DNA of 30,940 bases, taken from positions 1-30,940 of the forward strand of contig JAHFFS010000001.1 of the NCBI GenBank assembly GCA_023247815.1, written 5' to 3'. Position 1 is the first letter of the stretch; every line of letters starts with the position of its first letter. Source of the stretch: Candidatus Omnitrophota bacterium (lineage in GTDB: Bacteria > Omnitrophota > Gorgyraeia > Zapsychrales > JANLHA01). The notes under the pieces were generated by a model, which saw only the letters and a program-made list of their open reading frames with translations, had not been told where the DNA came from and did no database searches. Positions 1-12,000 of the stretch are shown piece after piece. The position numbers were made by a program, and so were the translations under genes.

Positions 1-1
1 G

Positions 2-3000
2 GACAATCAATTTTCATTAATGTCTGTTGTAAACCCTCAAGGTCAAGCGGTTGCTATAACTGGAACTCCCTATCAGGTCATGGAAGAAAATATTGATACC
101 AACCCTTATCTTGTACAGTCTAGGATGAATCTCTATAACGCTCTCAAGGATGATTTTTCGATCACATCGATTGAAGATATTGTTTTTAATCGCGCGGGCT
201 TTTTGGCGCTGCCCAATGAAAACGGCCAGGGGTTAAGGCAATTTCTCAGTTTGGAATTTGAGTACGGAGGGTTTTCTTTTGAATACCGCGTTGATTTGGC
301 CACGAGAGTGGTCAGAGTATCACCAAAAACACTGGAGATGTTGAACATTTTCAAGAAATCCAAGGCGGCGGTGGCAGGATATTTTACCGGGATGGGCCAG
401 ACCCGAGATGTTAAAGACATGAAGGTGCTTGTGCTCAATCAGATGCTGTGGCGTGACGGTTCGTTGGGCGGGTATCTCAGCTCAACGGAGGTTTCACACG
501 AGCGTACGCCGGGGTATTCAATCCTCATCGCGGTTGGCGATAAAACATTTCAGGTCCATAGTGATCAAGAGGGGTTGACCGTTCTGATTGACCCCAAATT
601 ATTACTTCAGCAAGAGCTCATCAAAAAGGCGATCGAAAATTTGGCGTCACGACTTTCCGTCGCTAAGAATGACATCAATTTTCTGCAATCATTTGAACAA
701 AATTTCACCAGCGGCACATTGGGAGGGTACAATCCCGCGGGTAGCCAGGAAAAACAAAAGGGATATTCATTCATTTTGAAATTAGGCGAAGTGCAGTTTG
801 AATATCACGCGGATTTGACCAATGTTTTTTTGGATCCGATCCAAATTCAGAGCATCTCAGCCATCAATCGAACGAGAAATAGTTTGGTAAGTGTTCTGGG
901 GTTGGAACTTTCCTCCATCAATCTGTTAGACGTTGAAAGGCTGGATGACGGATTCCATGTGACTGTTACTTCATCAGTACAAGATCAACGGTTTTTCTAT
1001 ACGTATCTCCAGCGTGACAACTTGACGGAAATACCCGACGAGGTTGTCACCAAGGCCAGTGCTTATCTAGGACGTGCCCGTTTGGATCTTGCCAATTTAT
1101 TGGGTGTTCCTCAGGCGAATATCACGATTGCTGGTCTTGAAGAGCGCGATGATCAACCATTGCGGATCGTCTTAAATTATAAGAACGTTCTTTTTGAATA
1201 TACGGTTGTCGATGGGACCCCTCAGCTCTTAACCGATGTCCGCGCCTCGGCACCGTTTGTGGAACGCGCTCGGGCAGCGTTGGCCGTATTTTTACAGATT
1301 GACATCAAAGATATCCAGGTCGGCTATGTTCAAAAAATAACATGGGATGACGCGAGCCTCGGTGGGTATCGGACGAATCAAGGGACATCGGCGGTGAACG
1401 GTTATACCATCACTCTTATCTACGGGGGTGAAAATTTTGAATATCATACCAGTCAGACCGAAGTCGTTCTGGATCCTCTGCGACGGGAGGCCCAACCGCT
1501 CATGGGTGTTGTCAAAAATTATTTGGCTTTAGCGTTGTCGGGGAAAGCAAAGGATATCATCGTCTCATCTATCCATCGCGCGGTATGGGATCAGTCAATG
1601 ATGGAAGGGTTTGCCGACATTCCACTGACGTTCAATGCCTGGCCGGCCACGGATGTTCAAATCAATTTGCGGTTGCAGGGCAAAAATTTTGAATTCCGCA
1701 CTTTTGGACAAAAACTCTACGTCGCTCATCTACCACAACTAGGGCCGGTTTATCAATATCATATTGAATACGATCATAACGGCCGACTGAAGCAGATCAC
1801 TAACGTGGATGGAGGAATTTTGGTCTTTAACGCGGATCAGCGGATCGATCGTCTGGAGTATCAAAACGGTCGCCAAGAAATTTATCAGTACGCGAAGAAT
1901 CGATTTGATAGTCTGGAGATGAAGGCCTATCGTACCGGAGAACTCATTAGTAAGTCGATCAAAATCAAACCCCCGGATGAAAAAATATTTCATCTGAAGA
2001 TCTTTCCCCTGAACAGCCAGGTTTCCGCAACGCAACGGGATGCGCAACTTTCTTCCGATGCCGATGAGGCAGCGTTGGATGCTCAGGAGAAAATTCAGGC
2101 GGCCAAACAGCAATTGCTTCAGACTTTGCATGAAAAACTTCAGCAATATCAACAGCTTTTTTCGTCCTTGTCGATACTAGCGCAATCTCACGGTGTCTCT
2201 GATGAAGAGCAGATCCGATTGACGCAGTTGCATTCTTTATTGGAGGATAGTAGGTACGCCGCGTCTTTAAACGAATTGATCAACGACTATCTGGGTTTCA
2301 TCAATTCGGAGGTTATCAATTCCTCGGCCGTCGCGCATTCATTCAATATCAATGATGCTGATGAATCGGCCGGGGATAATTTTTATACCTATGATGCTGC
2401 CGTCGAGGTCATTGCCGCGGTCAACATGTCCTTGAGAGAAAGTCAATTGGGCCATCAAACAAACGCGAATATTTGGCGTCAGCGAGCGAACGCGCTTGCC
2501 CAACGTTTACTATCGACGGAAAAGGACGCGAATGGAGTGAAAAAGGGATACGCTGTTCCCGATAACTATGTGGATAACGGTGTCGCCAAGGCCGGGTTAC
2601 AGGTCCCTTTTAGCATTGAGATTGAAGATAACACTCCGTCGGACTTGTATTTCCGTACCGGGGCGCAGTTTTGGGATGCCTGGGCAGTGCTTTGGCTGCT
2701 CAAACAATTTCCTAATATCGAGAATGCCGCTGTTCTGAAAAGCAATGTCACCAGCCTCCTGGAAACTTTGATCCATGAATATTACATCACTAACCAACCC
2801 CAAGGTCTTCAGCAGCACACCTTCACCGGCGGGATGGGGTTCTATGGGATCCCTGGTGAGCGTCCTATCGATTATTCTGTTTTTAGCGCGGACGCTAAAA
2901 TTCCCTGGTCGAGCACCGAGCATAATACCGACGCTGGTTTTGTCTTGATGCTCGCGGGAGAGGTTTTGGGAAACAGCAGATACACCGACATAGCTCGAGA

Positions 3001-6000
3001 GGTCATTGATGCTTTAAGAACACAGTTGTGGGACCCTGTTCATCAGCGTTTTTATGCAGGCGCCCTTGGCACGACTCCGGATTTTTCTCCGGCCTTAGAT
3101 ATCACAAGTTGGTCGGCCTTGCTCATGGACCAGGCCGGGTATACCGATATCGCGGATAAGGCCATGGTCAACGCGTCTATATTCGCGGTCACAGAACATT
3201 ATGATGACGGAACCGCGATCACCGGATATAAGCCGTACCTTTTTTCGCGTTTGACTCCGGGATTATGGCCGGAAGGTTGGTCCGGTGTTATCTTGGCGCG
3301 TTTGGATAATGGGCTGCGCGACACTCGGTCGTACTTGCAGGGGATTCAAGATCTTAACGAGCTCATTGAATTGAGAGAAAGAAGGGGAGGCCCGTTACCT
3401 TATTACACCAAGGATGACCTGATTTTTGAAATGCGCGATTGGGAAGCCCTGATCTCAACTCTTTGGTTAATGCTGGTCTTAAATCCACAATCATTTATGG
3501 GGACCGGAGAGACCGTCATCACCAGAACGATTCCTTTTTCAGAACTCATCGCTCAGTTGGAAGATCAAATCAACGCGATCGGCGAAGATTTCAGTCAGAT
3601 GACCAGTTTCGAAGAGATTGAAACGGCTGTCACGGATCGATTGGCCAAACTCTCTGAAATGATTAGTCAAACCGAAAATATTAATAGTGATCTTGAACAG
3701 GCCGTTGAAAATCTTGAAAACGCTATCACGAAAAATTCAGCGGAACAGATTTTTGTGAATGTTCATCCTGGCGATTCGATTGTGTTGAATGCTGATTTTG
3801 GTTCAGCAACGGAAATCCTTTGGCGCCAAATCGAAGGGCAGGTGGTGAGTTTACAGAAGCTGGATGACCAACACATCCGTCTGCAGGTGCCAAGACAAAG
3901 CAGCGTTAATGAATTGATCATCGGGGTCAAGGGGCTTGATCCCCAAGGGCACATCGTTTATGAAGACACTTCACTCAACGGAATCCAATATCTTGAATTG
4001 GGAGGACAAGCCATTCCTATTCAAGCGACGTCGGAACTTCATTATCAATTTGATGAGACTGGACGAGTGATAATGGTCACTGACGCCCAGAACCGGCTTT
4101 TGTACCAAGCTGGAAATGCGCAAAATTCATCGGGGAATGGAATCATTTATAGCGGTATTCCTGGGGCCGATCACCGGGTGCTGCGTCTTAAAAATATCCA
4201 GCGGTTCGACGATAACTTTGAGTCGGTCATGGAAGAGACGGGTTTGAACATCAATCTGGAAGACCCTCCTTTCGCAAATACTCTCAGCGTTGATCAGTTG
4301 GCGCAACTCGCCGATGCTTTAAGACCTTCTGATCATGACGTTTTTGTTTTTGAACCGGTTAGGCCCGGTGTCACCCGGATCGATTTGGCGGAAAAAACCG
4401 ATACATTAGACTATCTTCCCGAACGAGGCGCTTTTCACGTTGACATTGTTGTCAAAAAGCAGGATGGAAGTAACCCCAACACCAGATCGCTTTTCATCGA
4501 TGAAAGCCAAAATGATCAGGTCGTTGAAGTTTTTGAAAACGATATCATCAAGGTCCGGCTGCCAGTCCATCTTCCTTATCGATGGGAATTGCAAGATGAA
4601 CATGTTTTAACCCCGATGGATTCCAATGTCAGTGACGCAAAAAGTGAATACTCCTTTGCTGTCCAAACAAAAGGAGGGGAACTCTTAAGTTTTTATGAAA
4701 TAGATCCGTCAAACGCCAGAATCTTGAATGAATTTGCCGTTTATGTCCAAGCCTCAGAAAAGAATGAAGAAGATGAACCTCGTCGGATTGTTTTAAGGCC
4801 GGGCGACCGTGGCCGCAAGATTTCGGTCCGTGTCGGCGATACGATTGCTTTGGAATTCCCGCGTCAAACCGAGACTTCGGCGTGGATTGAACGCGTTGTC
4901 GAAAATTCACAAATGACGGTTGTGCATGATGAGTTGGGGCATGTTATCCGTGAGAATTATTCGGATGGAACATCGATCATTTACGATCCTCAAGGAAAAT
5001 TAAAGCAAGTTATGGATCTTAGCGGTAAGATTCTTATTGATAAAAACGATGAGCGTTATTTGCTGCAGACCGATAAATTCGGGAATCAGTTTGAGTGGAC
5101 GTATGTTAAAAACGCTCAGCAGCAGTTGATAGCAACTTTGATCACGGGTCCATCGGGAACAAGGATTTTCAATGCTCAGGGTGAATTATGGAAGTTGACC
5201 GGATTGACACTCGAACAAAAAAAGCGAATCGATCAGTATTTAGGTCAGCATCCACAGTCTTTACCGCAGCCTCCACCCGCGGACCCATATTTGTATTGGA
5301 TCGAACACATCAATGCTTTCCGCAATGATCCTAAACTTGGCGCCCTTTTGCACGATGTTGTCACAGTAACTTATGAAAAAGATGATGAAGATCAGATCAT
5401 TGCCAAAATTGAGAGTCGTCCCGGATCTTCGATCAGAACGGAATATGATGATAAGGGCAATCCGGTTAAGGTGGTTGATTCCGACGGATCGACGATTGAG
5501 ACCAGTTACACTTACGACGATGAAGGCAAAATTTTAGCGTCAACGGTGACAACCGATGCCGCGGTCATGGGCTATGATGCCAGTGGTACCCTCCTTTATC
5601 AGCAAAGCCGGCTGAACTCTTCCTTCGCGTCAGCATTCAACTATCTTCGGGGAAATGATCAAACCATTTTGACGGAGTTTGAAGAGCGTTCCAACGGGGT
5701 CTTGGTCCGCACGGACTATTCGGTGAGCGAACAGGAAAGAGCTGTTGTCGACCTGGATGGAACCATCCATTATTCGTCGGAAAGACTTCCAGAGAAAATC
5801 ACGGAATACATTCAAATAGCGTTCATCCTGCAATCCCTTTCGGAATCCGAGATTGTTGATCAGATGGAATTTGACACGACCGGAGAGCGGGTCGAACCTT
5901 TCAGCCAGGATACACTTTGGGTGAAGTGGACGGAAGGGGCGGAATCATCGGAGATTGGGAGTCTGCTGGAGTCGGCCGGCCTGGAATTGGTCGCGGGTGC

Positions 6001-9000
6001 CGTTCGGGGAGGTTTTCATAAAATTCATCTTCTCGAAGAAGCGTTGCGGCCGGGCCGGGAAACAACGTACGAATATGAATGGGACAATGGACGTGTTATT
6101 GAAACCCGTATCCGAGCCGCGGAGGGTGTCATCGTGATCAACGCCTCCGGAGAAACAATGGCCAGCGTTGATAGCCGCCGCCCGTCAGAAATCATTTTGG
6201 TCGAAATAACGCATGACCCTTTAACCGGTTTTGTGGAAAAGGTCAACAAATACAAACACAGTGATGCCGACAGCAATTTTTTTGAGGATCCCCTCAAGTA
6301 CCGCGATCTGACATTCAAGAACGATGAGCTTTTGTCAGCGGAGACCTATGAGACGATGATAAAAAACGCGGATGGGAATCTTGTTAATGTCGATGACGTG
6401 ATCCAAGCCGAACTGTCTGCCCCTGGCAGGACAGGAACATTTCCTCACACGGCATTTGATTTGATCCGCAGTTCGGAACAAATCAACCGGTTAAGGGAAG
6501 CGCGCTATTACGCCTCCGACCGGATTGTGCTCGTGAAACATATTTATGAAGGACGCCGTCTGAAGGAAATCCAATCTTACAACATTGATGTGAATGCTCC
6601 TCTGAGCCCTGGTGCTTTGCGGCAAAGGACCGTCTATGCCGAGGACATCGTTGATGAGGAATTTCCGGACCTGGATGAGTCCAGTCGTATTTCCTATGAA
6701 TTGTTTTATCAGGGGCCCGCGGGCCAGGAAACAAAGGCCACCCGGAGCGATTTCACTTATAAAGCTGGTTCCGTGACCGAACTGGAGGCTTACCACAAAT
6801 TCAATATTGCCGGTGACATTCCCGATAATACCACTGATATCCTGTATCTTTTGTCCGACGTCATCCCAACACAGACGGACCATGGTGATTATGGTTATGA
6901 AGAAGATGAATTCGGACCGCTGACAACATTTTTCTTTTATTCCAACGGTAAATATCATGATTTCCGAGCACAGGACACCGATGACAGCTTTTATGTCGAT
7001 TATTCGGTCAGCTACGCGGGAAAATTGACTGAAATTCCTCAAGGCGCTAACCCGGTCCGGATCACCACGTTCATCAAGATGGGTGATGATGAATTCAAAC
7101 GCGAAACCAAACTTTTTCGACGGGAAGGAGATCAAATCACGACGGACATCGCGAAAATTTTGCGTTATCAATACAGTTTGGGATATTTGGAAAGTGGTGA
7201 TGGGGATGCCGCCACCCTTGACCTGGTTGAGGAGTTTGAGCCTGATCCTCAAAGTGAGCAGGATGGATATAAGTTGATCCGCAACAACTTTTATCGAGGA
7301 GAAGTGCGGGTCAAAACCGTTGATAACCTTCAGAAAACGGCCACTTATTATTTTAATTCCGTTGAAGACCACGGCAATCATCCTTTCAGCGCCGAACTTT
7401 TGCAAGATTATTTCGGAAACAGTTTTTCTAACCTGTTGGATTTTTTTGCTGTTACCGCCGCGGATCTTGATGCGGACAGGGATGATGAGGCTGAGGATGA
7501 GGCTGATGAGGATGAGAGTGATGATCGCAAAGCTGATCTGGATTTTGCCGTGACTGTTCATGAACGTCACGACAAGGCCATGGAAAAAAGTTTGTTGATT
7601 TATCGTGGCGAGAGCACAAAGGAACTGATTGATCGATCTTTCACGGCCGACGGAAGTATTACGGTTTTTAGCTATAAGTCCGATGGGAGTCGGGATTATT
7701 CCGTGAGTTATGATCGTGAACGTTCTAACGCGGTTGTCAAGACCTGGTATCGAGGTCAGCCCGGGCAGGAATTGGTTTCGGAAGTCCAATTCGCCGATGG
7801 GTCAACCGCGGTTTATCGTTATCTCGAAGATCGCAATGAAAATTATGTCCTGGACCCTCAGGAAGACAGCAATGGCGATGGCCGGCTGAATCTTTCGGTT
7901 GTTCAAAAAAATAAATGGATTGACCAGGACACTCAGTGGACCACAACAGAATATTATCGCCCGAGCGCGTCAGGGGAAGATGATGAGCTCGCTTTACAGT
8001 TGAGCCCGACGGGAAGTCCGATGGGATTCATCAATGTTAAGAAGGAAGACGGTCATTACGGCGATATTGATTATACCGAACAGCGGGTCATTCAGTATGT
8101 GAACAGGGAGCATATTTCGTTAACCGGCATCCCTTTGGCCGACAGTCTTGCCGGGATGTTAGGAAGCGCCCAAGACGTTGATGATCCGGTTTTTCTCAGC
8201 CGAATCGGGGCCGCTGATACGATTGAGACTGTTCAAGTCAGTAGCCTCGACGGAGATTTGATCGCGGTTTATCAGCCCAACGGTGTCGTGCAGCGATTTG
8301 TCAATGAACGCAATGAGCGATCAGAAATCATCAGAACGCTTGAAACCTCGGAATTTGATGCCAACCACGATGGAGATTTTGACGATCCGCAGGAATATTC
8401 CTTTAGTGAAGAGGTTCTGAATTATACCTTGGCTGACGCGTCTATCGAAGGTTATTTCAGGGGCCGCCCCAAGAGCCGTAAAGATAGAAATGGATTCATT
8501 ACCGACTATGAATACGCGGTGAATTATTTAGGCGAAATCATCGGAGTTAAGGAAATTGACATCAATCGGTTCGGCCAGGGCGATCAAAATACTCGCGCGG
8601 ATAAACCGTTTCGCCAAATTTATTATTTCACTTCGGACTATGCCCCGAATCCAGTCTGGAAAGGCGAGATCGCCAAAATCATTGATCAAAATGGTCAGAT
8701 CGTTTATTTCACCTATGAGAAGGGCCCCCAAGGCCAGACTCGACGGGTGATGGAGCGAAATTCTCATAGAATTCAGAGCGAGCGGCGTTTTAATGAAGCC
8801 GGTCAACTCATTGAGGTGAACGATCCATTGGGTTTCAACATCAAAAGTGAGTATCTGTTGAATGATCAAGGCCAAACGATCGCTGAAGCTCGCCATTATA
8901 CCGGAGCGATAACAACGCTTGATGGGAAGGTTGATGTGGATCACGAAGAGTTTTATCAATATGACTCTCGAGGACGAGTGGTCCGTTTCATTGATCGCAA

Positions 9001-12000
9001 CGGACTCTTGACCAATATCACTTACGTCGATGATGCCAAGGGTAACACGACCGTCAAGCGAACAACCACTTATTTGAAAGCAATGGGCGAGGACAATTAT
9101 GAAAAAGTCACGGTCGCTCTGCCCTCGCTTCAAAATATTTCAGATCTGACTTGGGATTTTGATGTTGAATTGACGACCGTTGAAGATTTTGACCTGGTTA
9201 GCGGTCTGCCCGTCAAGCGGGTTGATCCAGACCAGCGGGTGAGTGAGTTTGATTATGATTTTGATTCCTTGGGCAATCTGAACCAACGCGACACCAAAAT
9301 CAAGGAAATGGAAAGTGACGTTGAAAAATCCTTTGTGGAAAAAACAGAATTTTATGTCAGCGACGGCCTGAATTATCGCAAAGGTGATATCAAAGCGCAG
9401 GTGGATAGAAATGGTCTTCGCACCGAGATGAGTTATCACCGTAATCACAAGGAACAAATCACATCGATGCGCCGCACAGTGATAATTCCGGCGGACTATG
9501 ACGTGGCCGGACATGATATCACTTATTCGGAAGAGACCTATCTTGATCCAGTGACCGGCACCGTGACCGCGACCCGAGACCGCAACGGACAGGTCCAGCA
9601 ATTCCATCATGTTTACGACGATCGTTTGAATGTCACGCGAACCACCGAATTTCATTTGCGTCAGGGGCTTTATTTGGATGGGATCGATGATTACGGTAAG
9701 ATCGACGCGCAAGGGGCCTTGGAGAATCTTACGGATGACGTTCACGGCTTTACCTACAGCGTTTGGTTTTACGCGACCGCGATGCCCAGTCAAGATGCCT
9801 TGAATCAGGATGGATTTATCATTGCTCGTCCGGAGATCAATTCTTCCGAAGGATTGGACGGTATCTTTATCAAAAATGTCGGAGATGACTTTGCTGGTAA
9901 GGCCGGAGCCATTCAATCCTATATTGATCAAACAACCGGAGAGCGCCAGAACGCCCTGATCTTTACGAATCAGAGTATCGTGGGTCTTAACCGCTGGGTC
10001 AACCTTGTTATGGTCGTTGGAGCAGATCGGACCATGAAATTTTTTATGGACGGGGTTCTGCAAGGAGCCGTCGTGATTCCCGGTCAGCTGAAAGATCATG
10101 GCACGCGGCCTTATATGGTCGGCGGGTCGCAATGGATCGACAATGCCGCCGGGGTGGTTGATGATCTGGCCATCATGAGCCGGGCCTTGACGAATGAGGA
10201 GGTTTTTGATCTTTGGCAAAATGGGATCGAAGACATCAGCCAAAGTGGGCTGGAAGCCTATTATTCTTTTGACAACTCTTACGTCGATGATGGACTCTTT
10301 GTCATTGATGATTCCGCGCACGGACATCCTATGGCCCTAGAATTGGGCGCGGGGATACGGGCCGGCGATATGCAGGGAGAATCGCGGTTTGAGAGCGGGG
10401 ATGCCAGCGTGCAGATGGTGAAACAATTCAACTCCATGGGCGAAATGCAAAGTGTTTTTGTCGATAAGGCCGGCACGGAACATGACACGACCGCAAGTTA
10501 TCAAAGAAAATTCGATGGTCTCGGGCGTTTGATCGAGGCGATTGAGACCGTAAATCCATCGCAGCCAGGTGGTGACGTGATTAAGAATGTGACAAAGTAT
10601 AACCTCAGAGGATCGGTGGTTCTCACCCAGAAAATCGTGAACGATGTTGTCAACGATGAGACCAGTTATTACGATTTTGTCATTGATGGACAAGGGAATC
10701 TCGTTTCGGAAAAAAGCCGCGCGTCAAAAAGAGACGGCCGGGTTGTTGATCTTGTGACGCTGATGGAATTTTCGCCCCTGGGAGATACCGTCCGTCAGGA
10801 AAATCCGGACCTTGGACAAGTCGAAGAATTGAAATATGAAAAAGACAGCCGAGGGCGGGTCATGGTCGTTTACAAAAAGACGATTAAAACGTTGTCGTCA
10901 GAACTCCCAATCACCATCGAAGGGATTGCTGATGGCAGTCCACGTGTTGCCGAGACTTTCACCGCGCAATTTTTTAATCAGCAAGGAGATCTTGTGGCGA
11001 CCATTGATAAAGATGGGCATAAAACCATCATGAATTCACTGAAGGACGCGGATGGTGATAACGTGATTGTGACTTCGATGGATTGGCAGGGAAAAATCAC
11101 GACCCAGATCTTTAATAAGGAAGGGGATCTCCTGCATGAGATTGATCCGACGGGCAGGGTCATGAATTTCACCTATGTCTGGGACGCTCTTCATCACATC
11201 CGCAGTGTCACGATGTCGGATGACATTGTTCTTTATGAGGCGGACAGTATTCCGACGGTGCCGATTGAATTGTTGACCAGCGGCAACGCCTATTCCTCCG
11301 GACATAATGATGAATTGACTGAAACGCAGAGCCGAAGCTTAGCTCGTTATTCCGTGATGGCCAAGGGAAGCGGATTATTGAAGATCGTTATGCTGGATTA
11401 TGTAGGCAACCCGATTCCGGGACGGGAAATTTATTCTTCCGCGATCGCTGGTTCCGAAGAACAGATCGTGACTTTTGCGCCGGATCCGGATGTGCGTCGT
11501 ATCCGGATTGTGGGGTCGGGAACTCTGACAAAGTATAAGGTCGTCAAAGCCCCGTGGACATTTGGAGCTTCGGGGACAGAAGAAACGTATAGTTCGGTGC
11601 TGACCGAAAACGAAGCGGTGTCAGCGGCCGGATACACACTCAACGGTCTTTTATCCGCGCCGGTGAGTGTCATTCACAAAGACGGCAAGCGTTCGACGTT
11701 CACCTATGATGAAGTCGATCAAAAGACCGGTGAGATCATTCAGTCCACGGAAACATTATCGAATGGCGACACGATTGTCCGGCGCTATAAGGATGGATTT
11801 TTGATCAGCCAGGTCAACAATGTGACCGAACGCGACGCGGACAGCAAAGGACCATTTCTTCATATCATTGAGGATCCGCATCATGGATCGCTCAAAATCA
11901 ATCTTGATGGGTCGGTGACGTATACGCCGGACACGGGTTCAACAAAGAATGATCGATTTGTCTACGCGCTCACCGATAAGGACGGAAAAATCGTTAAAAT

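Larger units (their letters stand above)
4913..9661 (+). other. Main RHS/YD-repeat region 1
   Basis: About 1,580 residues are dominated by beta-hairpin units with Y-D-x-x-G-x-x, D-x-x-G-x-x-x-x-x-Y and Y-x-x-D-G-R patterns. Examples are Y-D-D-K-G-N-P-V-K-V-V-D near 5450 and E-F-D-Y-D-F-D-S-L-G-N-L near 9245. RHS/YD repeats form a large beta shell or ribbon in RHS toxins, teneurins and surface proteins. Here they lack the conserved RHS core ending and its autocleavage motif, so this is probably a structural stalk rather than a toxin cocoon. The region holds four acidic calcium-type loops and a peptidase-prodomain-like fragment, listed separately. Confidence 0.85.

Noticed and set aside
20..22. 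ATG at base 20 as the gene start
   Set aside because: There is no Shine-Dalgarno-like sequence before it, and the frame is already open upstream to the window edge.
7463..7543. Acidic run as a sign of a frameshift or assembly error
   Set aside because: The frame stays open, RHS-type sequence resumes after it, and the repeats are GATGAG-like in-frame units.
6491..7789. Long open frame of 432 codons on the minus strand
   Set aside because: It lies wholly antisense to RHS-coding sequence, its translation shows no family pattern, and it overlaps the giant frame. Avoidance of stops on the opposite strand comes from codon bias.
9140..10327. Minus-strand open frame of 395 codons
   Set aside because: It is antisense to RHS repeats and the first LamG domain, which are recognisable on the + strand. 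The minus translation has no motifs.
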